Notes: a model not told the origin generated them from the letters alone. Positions 47,801 to 56,665 are shown, numbered from the stretch's first letter. The stretch is 64,000 bases of DNA from Lewinellaceae bacterium (GCA_020636025.1 JACJYQ010000009.1:62001-126000), one strand, 5' to 3'. Program-made: numbers and translations.

Positions 47801-50800
47801 GGATCAGCTACCGTAGTAGCGGTTCCAGATACATCGGTGATGGCTACCCAGGTAGCGGCACCTGTGCGCGGCTGACCTGTATTTGCAGCATCATTCCAGT
47901 TTGCAGCAGCGTCACCGGCAAATGCATCAATGGAAAGCACAAAAGTCTGTCCGCTTGACAAATCACCTGCAGTTTCAGGAACAAACTTGTAAACTGAACC
48001 TGAAGTATTTTCATCAACGAAATACATGTTTCCGTCAGCATCAAATTTTACACCCTCGTGTGAAACTGAAGGTACTTTAGAATGCCAAACAACATCTACA
48101 GCATCGCCTGCATTTTGAAGCGGATTTTTCCACTCAAAAAGACGACCATTGGAAGCCCATTCTTCACCTGTTACAATGCTTCCCCATGGTGTCCAAACAG
48201 CAGGGTCCAGAGCTCCGAAATCATCATTCTTTGGATCCCAGGTTTGTGGATCAGAAGAGAATACACCGCTATTGTTACCTGTCAGGGCTGCAATGAAATC
48301 ACCGGTCTGACGATCGTAACGTGTAAGACCTGCTCCGGTTCCTTCTTCAATTGGAATGAATACATAACGCTCACTTGGATCAAGGGCAATCATATCCCAA
48401 TCTCCGAAAGTTGCAGAAAAATCAGCATCGTTGTTGGCTGTGTTGCGGTCAACTACTTTGGTTTGTGTAAATCCGCCTGGCATCAGAAATGGTGTGCTGG
48501 CTTCCAAATTAGCTGATCCATCCAGCAAATTAGCAGCATTTGGATCGCGGGTAATCTTCCAGATGGCATCGTTTCCGCTGCTAGGGTGCTGGATACAAAC
48601 GAGGAATTCGTCTGGATTGTTGGTAGCAATAAAACCGGTTGGCTCAGCACCAGGAGCGCCAAGGCTGGCCCAACGTTGTATTGATTCGGCAATACCATCG
48701 TTATCGGCATCTGTAGCCAGCCAGATATCACCGGGTGTGTTGTCTTCGATGATGTAAATATTTCCATCAGAATCGCTGGCTAGGTTATCCGGATTGCGGA
48801 AGTCAGCGCCTACAGGAGCGCCTGTTCCGGCGTCCATGGTGTTTTGCGAAGCAAAAACTTTTACCTCTGCAGTACTTGCATCCAAAAGCTCGATTACGAA
48901 TGTTCTGTTTTCGCTGGTTGTATTGAAATACAAGCGGCTTCCAACAATTTCCAGGTCTTCAGGACGACCATAAGGGGTGCCACCTACTTCATCTGCCGCC
49001 TTACGACCACCACGGGCAAAGTAGTCAAACGGGTTTGCAGTTGTAGTTGCGTTTCCGACAGCATCTGTGATCGCTACCCATTTAGCTGAACCGGTACGAA
49101 TGGCACCGGCATTAGCGGTTGCATTCCAGTTTGCGCTTGCGTCACCTGTAAAGGCGTCAACGCTCAATACAAATGTTTGACCTTTTGAAAGATCTCCAGC
49201 TGTTTGAGGTACAAATTTGTAAATGGAACCTGAATTGTCTTCATCAACAATATACAAAACCCCATTAGCATCAAACTTAACCCCTTCGTGCGATACAGAA
49301 GGAATGCGGCTGCGCCATTTTACGATTGGCGTTTCACCGGCAGCCATCATTGGGTTCATCCATTCAAACATACGTCCGGCTCCAGACCATTCTTCACCTG
49401 TAAGAACTGTTCCCCAAGGAGTCCATTCAGCAGGATCCAAAGCACCGTAATCGTCATTAGAACATGGAGCCCATCCTGGATCAGCTGCAAAATTTCCACT
49501 GTTATCACCGGCAAGAGCTGTTACAAAATCACCGGTTTCGGTGTCGAAACGAGCAAGGCCAGCGCCTGTACCTTCTTCAGAAGGGATGTAGATGTAGCGG
49601 AAGCTTGGATCAGGTGTAACCATGTCCCAGTCACCGAATGTGCTTACGAAATCAGGATCAAGATTTGCCGTGTTGCGGTCAACCAACAGTTCCTGAGTAA
49701 ATCCGTTTGGAAGTTCAAATGGAGCAGTTGCTTCATCTGTAGTTCCGGCAGAGCCGCTCAGATATGCTACTTCAGCCAGGGTGAAACCATCGCGCAGAGA
49801 AAGCTCAGTATTGACGATGTTGGTTGCGCCGGTAAGGTCAATCTCAAAAACATATTTCTTACCTTCGGTTACACCAGGAAGCTCGGAGTCGCGCTCCAGC
49901 ACCAGGAATTTGCCATTGCCGGTATAAACGGCATCACCAATTTTATCTACACGGGAGCTGGCATATCCGCTGTAAGCATTGCGCTCGAGCAGGTATACAT
50001 ATTCAGCAACCGGACGACCGTTTGTGGCATTGATACCAAGAATACGGATAACGTCTGTTTTGTTGCGCACAACATTGGTTGGGTTTTCTATAGGGCTCTG
50101 GATAAAGGCATAAATGATGTTGTTTTCGGCATCATAAGCAATGGCCTCGAAACCGCGATTGGCGCGGCGCTTGGCATATACAGCTGGCAAAGACTCTTCT
50201 CCGTAGAAACCAACTGGCTGGGCAGTGTTGCCAAGGCGGGAAGTGCCTTTTGGTACAAAACGCTCGATCAAGGTGCCGTTTGCTGCAAATTTGTAAATCG
50301 CAGGACGGTTTTCGTCACAAAGCCAGAAGTTGCCTTCGTTGTCACGGATAACGCCTTCAAAGTCGCCACCCATTGGGTCATAAGAAAGTGCGGTGTATTC
50401 TTCTCCGTTGACATCTACATAATCAACACTTGAATAAGGCGTGTTTGGATCAGCAAAAGTTACCGGTACTTCATCAAACCCTGGAACGTTTCCTTTTCCG
50501 GAAATTGGAGTAACACCGTCTTTACCAAAAAGCATGATCTGATCGTCGAGTGTAACCGCGCCAGACTGACGGTTCAGGGTCATTTTAACCAGGCGAGACT
50601 GGTAATCTGGAAGCTTATAGGGGCGAAGGTCACCTGCGGGTGTTGGCGTAACACCTGCCTTGGCAACAGCATCGGCATTTGGACCGCGGTCAGGAACCGC
50701 ATAGAATACATATTGATAAGGGGTAGATTGAGTTGCGTCGTAGCAAAGACCAGAAAAACCGCCAAGTAATACGGCTGGTTGTCCGCCATCATAAACAGGA

Positions 50801-51633
50801 GAACCGAGTGAAGGCCAGTTGGCAGCCAGTTCGTTCACTATATACGAGTGCAGTTCCGGAGTTCCATAGCGGTGATCTTTGTACCCAAGTGGCAGCAGAT
50901 CCAGCAGTGTATTGGAGTTCAGATCAATAACAGCAAATGCGTTGTTTTCCTGACAGCCAACATAGGCATAAGCGCCATCTTCAGTTACAGCGATGTATTC
51001 AGGCTCTATGTCCTGAGCAACTGTAGAAGCTCCATTGTTTCCGAAAATACGGATTCCCTTGTTTTGAAGAGATACTTTCTTGTCGTTGTAGCTTGTAAAA
51101 CCAATTGTAGTTACATTTCCTGTTGCCATTTCAATAATGGAAACAGAACCTACAGGGTCAACTGTATAATCGTCATTAGGCTCACCTTCATTAGCAACCA
51201 AAAGCTTGCTGTGATCAGGTGTGAAAACTACCATGTCCGGATTTGCACCTACCGTGGCATAAGATTGGAAATCACCATCGGTATTGAAAAACAGAACGGC
51301 ACCATTTGCGGTGTTGGTTGTTGATTTTACGGCTACAGCTACGGTTCCGTCGGCCACAGCCACAGAATTTACACCGCCACCGTAGGTCGACAAATCAACC
51401 TCCTTGTAAAAAACAGGAGCGCTTGGGACACTGATGTCCACAATTGTTAAAGTGTTTGGACCATTGCTGGTGAAAAATACGCGATTTGTAGCCGGATCAA
51501 AGGCTACAACCTCTGCAGCATCAGCGCTTCCTGATTCGTAGGAAGCAAGGTGCCGCAGTTCTTGTGGGCTCTGAGCAAGCAGAAGCCCAGCCTGCACAAA
51601 TAGCAGGAATAAAATGGTAAGCTTTTTAAACAT
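44830..51633 (-). CDS. Giant T9SS cargo: choice-of-anchor-I-like propeller with phytase-like and three PhoX-like domains
   Basis: A 2267-residue exported protein with a signal peptide (MFKKLTILFLLFVQAGLLLAQ). Residues about 25-260 match the N-terminal half of choice-of-anchor I proteins (VVAFDPATNRVFFTS, LLVANEGEPNDDYTV). About 265-630 is an esterase-like phytase domain (YVFYAVPDRGPNAD, GDFEGVIRDNEG). Three tandem PhoX/DUF839-like modules of about 408 residues start near 640, 1048 and 1457; each has VDRNTAN, FGDWDM, EEGTGAGL, TGEEW, SHEGVKFDA and YGRPEDLEI. From about 1860 the C-terminal half of the propeller returns (GSDKTEGIALLPGN, GDSRDYDGYSEEERV, GPEPEAIEI). The protein ends in a T9SS type A sorting domain (AMPNPATEYVYFDQ...FLKM). 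Phosphoester hydrolysis at the cell surface is inferred. Confidence 0.88.
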   Translation of the reverse strand: MFKKLTILFLLFVQAGLLLAQSPQELRHLASYESGSADAAEVVAFDPATNRVFFTSNGPNTLTIVDISVPSAPVFYKEVDLSTYGGGVNSVAVADGTVAVAVKSTTNTANGAVLFFNTDGDFQSYATVGANPDMVVFTPDHSKLLVANEGEPNDDYTVDPVGSVSIIEMATGNVTTIGFTSYNDKKVSLQNKGIRIFGNNGASTVAQDIEPEYIAVTEDGAYAYVGCQENNAFAVIDLNSNTLLDLLPLGYKDHRYGTPELHSYIVNELAANWPSLGSPVYDGGQPAVLLGGFSGLCYDATQSTPYQYVFYAVPDRGPNADAVAKAGVTPTPAGDLRPYKLPDYQSRLVKMTLNRQSGAVTLDDQIMLFGKDGVTPISGKGNVPGFDEVPVTFADPNTPYSSVDYVDVNGEEYTALSYDPMGGDFEGVIRDNEGNFWLCDENRPAIYKFAANGTLIERFVPKGTSRLGNTAQPVGFYGEESLPAVYAKRRANRGFEAIAYDAENNIIYAFIQSPIENPTNVVRNKTDVIRILGINATNGRPVAEYVYLLERNAYSGYASSRVDKIGDAVYTGNGKFLVLERDSELPGVTEGKKYVFEIDLTGATNIVNTELSLRDGFTLAEVAYLSGSAGTTDEATAPFELPNGFTQELLVDRNTANLDPDFVSTFGDWDMVTPDPSFRYIYIPSEEGTGAGLARFDTETGDFVTALAGDNSGNFAADPGWAPCSNDDYGALDPAEWTPWGTVLTGEEWSGAGRMFEWMNPMMAAGETPIVKWRSRIPSVSHEGVKFDANGVLYIVDEDNSGSIYKFVPQTAGDLSKGQTFVLSVDAFTGDASANWNATANAGAIRTGSAKWVAITDAVGNATTTANPFDYFARGGRKAADEVGGTPYGRPEDLEIVGSRLYFNTTSENRTFVIELLDASTAEVKVFASQNTMDAGTGAPVGADFRNPDNLASDSDGNIYIIEDNTPGDIWLATDADNDGIAESIQRWASLGAPGAEPTGFIATNNPDEFLVCIQHPSSGNDAIWKITRDPNAANLLDGSANLEASTPFLMPGGFTQTKVVDRNTANNDADFSATFGDWDMIALDPSERYVFIPIEEGTGAGLTRYDRQTGDFIAALTGNNSGVFSSDPQTWDPKNDDFGALDPAVWTPWGSIVTGEEWASNGRLFEWKNPLQNAGDAVDVVWHSKVPSVSHEGVKFDADGNMYFVDENTSGSVYKFVPETAGDLSSGQTFVLSIDAFAGDAAANWNDAANTGQPRTGAATWVAITDVSGTATTVADPFDFTNRGGRLAADEVNATPYGRPEDLEIIGTRLFFTTTSEHSAYSIDLNGGTATVQLFADQNTMDAVTGTAVGSEFRNPDNLASDASGNVYIIEDNEPGDVWKVVDADNDGVAESMARFISLSVDGAEPTGFLQTSDPNTFLVCIQHPASGNDALWSITADPNATLLSHTASVIDEDNTPFLIPAGFSQSEVVDRNTANMDPDFVSTFGDWDMIALDPANEHIFIPHEEGTGAGLSRFNMATGDFVVALAGDNSGNFNTNPKWRPCNGGDFGALDPATWTPSNTVLTGEEWSGNGRLFEWMNPLMAPGETPEVRWLDAVPSMSHEGVKFDANGTLYLVDENNSGSLYKFVPKTAGDYAVGQTFVLSVDGFTGDASANWNAAANATATRVGPATWIPITDQNGAALTTADPFFYDANRGGRAAADEVNATPYGRPEDLEIVGNMLYCNLTSENSTISVELQNNNKAVVRWFVTRATMNSVTGAAVDTDLNNPDNLASDANGTIYIIEDNNPGDIWKTVDANHDGVAESMARFASLGVAGSEPTGFVALNEPNKFLVSIQHPTSGNDALWIITAVDSVRVPDNNKTLEQHSADELLAANVQAVHKNKVVNMPTIGYGGSDKTEGIALLPGNEIAIINDNDFGIAGAGVTDDTELGIISFNNNYGFDASNQDDAINIANHPTLGMIMPDGIAAYTAGDGKSYIVTANEGDSRDYDGYSEEERVKDLDLDPAHYPNADELQKSADLGRLKTTSANGDFDGDGDFDQIYSYGARSFSIFDIYGNLVYDSGNDFETIIKFTEPEIFNEDEGEFDGRSDDKGPEPEAIEIATIDGYNYAFVGFERQSTIVVYDITDPTNPEFVTYYNNRNVDLDGNVTGDVSPEIIKFVSADDSPNGQNLLVVGYEVSGTVGIIQIGGELSHISEQLAEKASFKAMPNPATEYVYFDQPITAQIFDENGRLITSVVDARKLQVTNLPSGVYNIVTTEFGSRRFLKM

Positions 51634-51927
51634 GGTAAATGGTTTGTGATGAACTCAAAATGAGCCACAAAATCCTGCTCTAGTATTAATGGAGTTTTAA
51701 TGCGGGATTAAGTCAATTTGAAATTTGATCAACCGATTTAGCGATAACTTAACACGGTGAATTAAAATTTAATGTGTGGTTAAATACTCGTCAATTGTTA
51801 GAGCCTTTTTATATCAATTAATGGTACTTGTCCTTGGGTAAACCAGGTTTTGACCATTAAAACTTGAGTTATTTAGCTATTTTTAGTCATGGTAAAAGGG
51901 CAAGTGGGTTATTGCCTGTTCAAGAAA
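51634..51927. other. Upstream region of the giant secreted protein gene
   Basis: About 290 bp of AT-rich sequence without a recognisable gene, tRNA or clear promoter match. It should contain the minus-strand promoter of the gene starting at 51633. Confidence 0.4.
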
Positions 51928-52017
51928 TTGGGAGTTGGATATTCCTTGTTGGATATTGGATATTCAAAAGAGACATGAGGAATGTCCAATATCCAACAAG
52001 GAATATCCAACTCCCAA
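51928..52017. repeat. Long near-perfect hairpin (38-bp arms)
   Basis: The left arm 51928-51965 and right arm 51980-52017 are complementary at 37 of 38 positions, around a 14-bp loop. Each arm contains the iterated core TTGGATATT in several copies. It ends 28 bp before the left end of the intact IS4-family element. Confidence 0.9.
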
Positions 52018-52045
52018 GTAAAGAGTATGAATCATTACCTTTATT

Positions 52046-53359
52046 CAGTAGTGTCCGGTTATAAGTCAAAGAGAATCAATTGATTAGGATTATCGGGGTT
52101 TTCGTTTTTGTAATTTGGGTTCGTAAGTAATTGATTTACAGGTGTTTTGTCGAAAGCTGATACGCTTAAAATTTGTAACATTTCGTTCATGCTTATAGAG
52201 ATTTGATGGGTTTGTCGCAAAATCGCCACCAGAACATAGGTGCAAACAGCCACCCAGATTTGAGTTTTGACAGCATTTGAACTTTCGCCCCAAAACACCT
52301 TTATCCGTAAGTGCTGCTTGACCCATTTGAAAAACAGTTCGATCTGCCATCGGTATTTGTATAGCAGAGTGATTTGGATAGCTTCCACATCAAAATTATT
52401 GGTAAGAAAAACGAATGTTTTATCATGTTCTTTGTCATAATATTTGATTCTTCGCAAATTATCGGGGTAGTCTAGTGAGGCATAGTAGTTCTTTAATCGA
52501 ATGGTCTGATCACATCTCAGTCCAGTGGTTTTATCCACGGTGTTGGAATAAATGCGTTCAAAGGCAAGATTTTTCTTTGCCCGTGTTACAAAGTAGGCTC
52601 CCTGGTAATGAATATAGTTTAGCCGAATCCAATCCAGGTAACCTCTGTCCATGATGTAAAAAGCTTCTTTTTCGAAGTCCAGAATGTCTAATACATTCAC
52701 ATCGTGGAACAATCCATCCGTTATGTGGATAAAGCACGGCACTTGACAACGAATATCAAAAAGCGTATGCAATTTCACTGCAGCCTTGTGCTTGCGGAAT
52801 TTGGCCCACCAAAAAACCTCGAGGCACAAATCAATGGTGGTGGAATCCAGGGCATAAATGGAATTATCCAAATCGACCTCTTCCAAAATTGTTCCTGCAT
52901 ACAAATCCCGGGCTTTTTGAATTAGAGCTTGTGCCAGATCGGCGTAAATACGCCAATCGCGTTGTTCATTCGCATCGGCAAGTGTACTACGGCTTACTCC
53001 TTTGGTTAACCCCAAGTGATACAACTTGGAATTATGCGCTTGAAGACAAACGACAATATCGCGAAGACTCTCGCGGTGGGTCAGTTGGCCGAAACTAAGA
53101 CACAGGAATTGGTGCCAGCAACTGAACTGTCGAACACGGTGATTACCCTTGTAGCGTTCAACGCAGCGGTTAAATTCCTCAGGATGAATCAAACTCATCA
53201 GTTGTGAGAAAATAAACTTTCCTCGGTTCATCGTCGCTTTTAGATGGCGAAGATCAACGGTCCCGACAAATTCAAATCGTTCACAAACCAAAACCTCTAT
53301 AAAAACCTGAATATCAATAAACTATAACACAATTTCAAATCCTTAACCGGACACTACTG
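52046..53359 (-). mobile_element. IS4-family insertion sequence, copy 2 (intact)
   Basis: A 1314-bp element with inverted termini CAGTAGTGTCCGG ... CCGGACACTACTG and a perfect 9-bp target duplication, ACCTTTATT, at 52037-52045 and 53360-53368. It is almost identical to 981-2293. It sits between a 38-bp-arm hairpin and the cupin gene, whose start codon is 19 bp past the duplication. Confidence 0.96.
52059..53231 (-). CDS. IS4-family transposase (DUF4372 type), intact
   Basis: About 390 residues from the ATG at 53231 (MNRGKFIFSQLMSLI), the usual start in this family; the open frame continues to a TTG at 53291. The N-terminal DUF4372-like region is followed by a DDE domain. The first Asp is in IYALDSTTIDLCL and the second in HITDGLFHDVNVLD. 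The Glu is in YKYRWQIELFFKWVK, which fits Y-x2-R-x3-E-x6-K. It is the likely source of transposase activity for both copies, as copy 1 is frameshifted. The stop codon lies 13 bp inside the left end of the element. Confidence 0.93.
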   Translation of the reverse strand: MNRGKFIFSQLMSLIHPEEFNRCVERYKGNHRVRQFSCWHQFLCLSFGQLTHRESLRDIVVCLQAHNSKLYHLGLTKGVSRSTLADANEQRDWRIYADLAQALIQKARDLYAGTILEEVDLDNSIYALDSTTIDLCLEVFWWAKFRKHKAAVKLHTLFDIRCQVPCFIHITDGLFHDVNVLDILDFEKEAFYIMDRGYLDWIRLNYIHYQGAYFVTRAKKNLAFERIYSNTVDKTTGLRCDQTIRLKNYYASLDYPDNLRRIKYYDKEHDKTFVFLTNNFDVEAIQITLLYKYRWQIELFFKWVKQHLRIKVFWGESSNAVKTQIWVAVCTYVLVAILRQTHQISISMNEMLQILSVSAFDKTPVNQLLTNPNYKNENPDNPNQLILFDL

Positions 53360-53387
53360 ACCTTTATTGATAAATTAAATATGAATT

Positions 53388-53831
53388 ATGAAGAAGCTTT
53401 TGTTCTCTGCGCTTTGCCTCTCGGGGATATTAAATGGCAGCACTCTGAGCGCTCAAACCGAAAATCCGAGCGGCATAAAATTCACCATTGACAACTGTGT
53501 AAACCAATTCGATATCTCCAAAATTGACTCGACCAAAGCGGGGTATCAATACTGGTTTGCCGACAAACAATTTTTGGGAGATGGGCGAACACTTAAGTTA
53601 AGTGTTGTTGCTCCAGGGCAGGCCACTCACGCTCCGCATAAACATGAGGAAGACGAGTTCTTTTTCGTGCTGGAAGGAAAAGCTTCTTTTCACCTGGATG
53701 GCCAGACTACGACAGCGGGACCCTACACGAGTTTCTATTGCCCGGCCAATATGATGCACGGAATCAGCAATGCCGGAGATACAGAACTCAAGTATCTGGT
53801 AATCAAGAAATACAATTTGGAAAAGAAATAG
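53388..53831 (+). CDS. Secreted cupin-domain protein
   Basis: A 147-residue protein with a signal peptide (MKKLLFSALCLSGILNGSTLSAQ). The single cupin fold shows the metal-binding motif HAPHKHEEDEFFFVLEG (His, His, Glu) and the second-motif histidine in CPANMMHGISNAG. A metal-dependent periplasmic enzyme or small-molecule-binding protein is likely; the substrate is not evident. An insertion sequence ends 28 bp upstream, so the native promoter is separated from the gene by 1.3 kb, and expression now depends on the IS end. It converges with the AraC regulator, with 3 bp between the stops. Confidence 0.8.
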   Translation: MKKLLFSALCLSGILNGSTLSAQTENPSGIKFTIDNCVNQFDISKIDSTKAGYQYWFADKQFLGDGRTLKLSVVAPGQATHAPHKHEEDEFFFVLEGKASFHLDGQTTTAGPYTSFYCPANMMHGISNAGDTELKYLVIKKYNLEKK

Positions 53832-53834
53832 CGC

Positions 53835-54726
53835 TTATTGCAAAGTATTCACCAGCGTATAGGAAGCGCGGAAGCCTTCCGGGGTGGCGCCCATATATTT
53901 CTTGAAGAAACGGGTTAAATAAGGCATTGTCTTCAAAATGCAGCGTTTCGGCAATCTCTCCAACCATCATGTCCGAATTGGTGAGCATGCGTTTGGCTTC
54001 CAGTAAAATGCGTTCCCGAATAATTTCACCGGCGCTCTTTCCCAGTACCCTGTTAGATAAGGTATTGAGGTAATTTGGGGTGACAAACAACAGCTCTGCG
54101 TACTCTCTGGGTAGGCGCTTCTTTTTGTAATGCTCCTCTATCAGCGATTCAAACTTGCGCATCAGGGCTACATTATGCTTGGAGGCAAAATCATTTACAG
54201 GTTCTGGTAAAATCCTGGAGAGTTGTATTATAATGGACATCAACCTGGCACGCAGCATATCCATACTGTATTGGTCGCCATTTTCGAACTCGGCGAGCAT
54301 TTGAATAAAAGCACCCTTCACAGCTATCAACACCTTTCCTTGCAACTGAAGCGTAGAAAAAGTGCTTGAATTGCCAAATAATGGGAAGTTGTGAATAAAG
54401 TTCGGGTTGTGGCAAATAGAGGTGAAAAACGATTCATTAAAGTTAACCAGAAAACCGTCAGTTTCATCATCAAATTGCCAGCTGTGGATCTGCCCCGGCG
54501 ACGTAAAATATACCTGGTCAGCTTTCACCTCGTATTGCTCAAAATCTATGCTGTGTTGTCCACCACCTTTGGTAAACAACACCAACTGAAAGAATTCATG
54601 CTTGTGCGGGAATTGGATGCATTCCTCAGATTCTCCAAAATCCCTCAGACGGGAAACGAATATCTCGCTCATGCAGCGATCTATTCCGAGTAATTGGCAA
54701 ATGCTATAGCTTGGCAATTTTGTCAT
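53835..54726 (-). pseudogene. AraC-family regulator, frameshifted near the C-terminus
   Basis: The N-terminal cupin-like sensing domain (FPHKHEFFQLVLFTKGGG, KADQVYFTSPGQIHSW) and first HTH helices (YAELLFVTPNYLNTLSNRVLGKS) read in one frame to HFEDNALF. The expected AraC ending (TRFFKKYMGATPEGFR...TLVNTLQ) reads in another frame and stops at 53835. The shift lies near 53915-53923 and would be cured by one base. Without correction the frame runs on to 53803, overlapping the cupin gene. Either a real inactivating mutation or a base-calling error is possible. It lies 11 bp after the methyltransferase gene and may be co-transcribed with it. Confidence 0.8.
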
Positions 54727-54737
54727 CGTTCCCCTTG

Positions 54738-55358
54738 TTATTTTCCTGTTGAGTTTACCAATGAAAGCCTGACCACCTCACCAAGCCCCTGATGTCCGGG
54801 ACCCTCTTCAAGGTTTACGGCAGTTTCAATTGCCTCATGCGCTGTTAAACCTTGAAAATCTGTCAGCAGAAGCTCTTTTGTGTACAGCATGTCCGGGTTT
54901 TTAGGTCCGCCGGATTGCCTTGACAATTGCTTTGGGTTGAAAGCTTCCAGCCACACTTTACCAGTTGGTGAAAGTGCGGTCACACAATTTTGGTGGATCT
55001 GCCTTCTGGTTTGCGAAGGGAAATGGGCATAAAACAGCCCGATAACGTCGAGTTGACCAAAGGCAGAAAAATTAAGTTCTGCAATATCTGCAATCAGATA
55101 ATTGATTTCAACACCGTGCAAATCGGCCAGTTGGAGGGCTTTTTCCCTGCCTTTTTTACTGAAATCAACCGCGGTGACTTCCCATCCTTTACCTGCTGCA
55201 TACACTGCATTTCGGCCTTCGCCTTCTGCCAACAACAACAATCGCCCTGGCTTGGGAGCCACATCGATTTGCTCCTTAAAATAGCTGTTTGGCGAAGTGC
55301 CATACAGGTAAGAAGCCGCAGCAAATTTGTCGTTCCAAAAATCAGCAGGGTAGTTCAT
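54738..55358 (-). CDS. Class I SAM-dependent methyltransferase (TehB-like)
   Basis: About 206 residues from the ATG at 55358 (MNYPADFWNDKFAAASYLYG), the common start in this family; an upstream in-frame start at 55418 adds 20 residues of unlikely sequence. Motif I reads LLLLAEGEGRNAVYAAGKG, motif II WEVTAVDFS, and motif III region YLIADIAEL. The short single-domain form and YGTSPNSYF match TehB-like methyltransferases linked to tellurite or small-molecule detoxification. The real substrate is not known. It precedes the AraC gene by 11 bp and is separated from the sulfide:quinone oxidoreductase gene by a strong terminator. Confidence 0.85.
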   Translation of the reverse strand: MNYPADFWNDKFAAASYLYGTSPNSYFKEQIDVAPKPGRLLLLAEGEGRNAVYAAGKGWEVTAVDFSKKGREKALQLADLHGVEINYLIADIAELNFSAFGQLDVIGLFYAHFPSQTRRQIHQNCVTALSPTGKVWLEAFNPKQLSRQSGGPKNPDMLYTKELLLTDFQGLTAHEAIETAVNLEEGPGHQGLGEVVRLSLVNSTGK

Positions 55359-55424
55359 GTTGCAGTCAATATCGCAGTTTTTAACTGAATGTGCCAACCG
55401 CAAATGTCTGGACAACATGACAAA

Positions 55425-55450
55425 GCCCCCGTGATATTTATCACGGGGGC
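55425..55450 (-). terminator. Terminator of the sulfide:quinone oxidoreductase gene
   Basis: GCCCCCGTGA pairs with TCACGGGGGC around a 6-base loop, a 10-bp GC-rich stem, 25 bp after the stop codon at 55475. Confidence 0.8.
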
Positions 55451-55474
55451 GGTAAATTAAAGGTAGGAAAATTT

Positions 55475-56665
55475 TCAGGCAGTGCCCTTAAGAATTGCAC
55501 CCCAATACATGCGGGGGAGAACCTGTTTTTTAAGTTGGTACATTGACCAGCGTTCTTTTGACTGATCGAATGGGAATGTTTCCATGGGTTTGTTGTTGTA
55601 ATCAAATTCCGCCAACACGAGTTTGCCATAACCTGTAACAAGCGGGCAGGAAGTATATCCCATATACGTTTGAGATGGCTGACGCCCCGACATAACATCC
55701 AACAGATTGGCAACCAGCACCGGCGCCTGCTTGCGAATGGCGGCGCCTGTTTTCGAAATTGGCAGGCCGGAAGCATCACCGAGCGAGAACACATTGGCAT
55801 ACTTTGGATGCTGCAAGGTGCCTTTGTCTACGTCAACCCAGCCGCCGGCATTTGCCAGAGGACTGTTTTTTATAAAATCAGGAGCGCTCTGCGGAGGTGT
55901 TACATGGATCATGTCAAACTTCACTTCTTTTACCTCGTCTTTGTTTCCATCGCCAATGCCCACAAACTTTGCTGTTTTGTTCGGTCCGTCAATTTCGGTG
56001 AGGTTGTACATAAAATTGAGTTTTATGTTGCCTCGCTTTACCACCTGAAGTAGTGTTTTTTCGTATTCCGGTACTGCAAACAGCTTTCCAATCCCGCTCC
56101 AGTATTGAATGTCTGTTTTGGCCAGGATTCCGTGTTTGCGGAAATAATCTGCTGCCAGGTACATGATCTTGTGTGGTGCACCACCGCATTTAATTGGAGT
56201 AGATGGATTGTGGAACAGCGCTGTGCCTCCCTTGAAATTCTTAATGCATTCAAAGGTGTAGGGGGCTGTTTCAAAAGAGTAATTCGAGCAGACATTGTTC
56301 TTGCCCAACGTTTCCGGCAAACCTTTCACTGCGCTCCAGTTTAGCTGAATGCCTGGACAAACGATCAGATAGTCATAGGAAACCGGTCCATTATCGAGTT
56401 CTACGCTGTTTTGCTCAGGGCTAAATGAAACTGCTTTCTGCTTGATCCAGGTAACGCCTTTGGGCATTACAGAGGCTTCATTTCGCACGGTTTTGTTGAT
56501 GTCAAAGGTTCCTCCACCTACCAATGTCCAGGCAGGTTGATAGTAGTGTTTGTCCGCCGGATCTACGATGGCAATATCCAATGACCGGTTTTTTCTGAGA
56601 AGTTGGGCTGCGGTAGAAATTCCAGCGTTTCCACCGCCAATAATGAGTATCTGATGATGTGACAT
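55475..56665 (-). CDS. sqr: Sulfide:quinone oxidoreductase (type II-like)
   Basis: A 396-residue flavoprotein of the two-dinucleotide-binding-domain type. The FAD motif is ILIIGGGNAGISTAAQLL (GxGxxG) at the N-terminus, and a later FAD motif is NVFSLGDASGLPISKTGAA. Cysteines typical of SQR lie in TPIKCGGAPHKIMYL and GYTSCPLVTGYGKLVLAEF; the latter is a hallmark of SQR. It oxidises sulfide at the membrane and passes electrons to quinone. It is divergently transcribed from a SulP anion transporter gene with a 224-bp shared upstream region, which suggests joint use in sulfide oxidation or detoxification. Confidence 0.88.
   Translation of the reverse strand: MSHHQILIIGGGNAGISTAAQLLRKNRSLDIAIVDPADKHYYQPAWTLVGGGTFDINKTVRNEASVMPKGVTWIKQKAVSFSPEQNSVELDNGPVSYDYLIVCPGIQLNWSAVKGLPETLGKNNVCSNYSFETAPYTFECIKNFKGGTALFHNPSTPIKCGGAPHKIMYLAADYFRKHGILAKTDIQYWSGIGKLFAVPEYEKTLLQVVKRGNIKLNFMYNLTEIDGPNKTAKFVGIGDGNKDEVKEVKFDMIHVTPPQSAPDFIKNSPLANAGGWVDVDKGTLQHPKYANVFSLGDASGLPISKTGAAIRKQAPVLVANLLDVMSGRQPSQTYMGYTSCPLVTGYGKLVLAEFDYNNKPMETFPFDQSKERWSMYQLKKQVLPRMYWGAILKGTA

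Noticed and set aside
49288..50433. 381-codon plus-strand open frame opposite the giant secreted protein gene
   Set aside because: Antisense to strongly supported coding sequence with domain motifs. Its translation is cysteine- and isoleucine-rich without family features.
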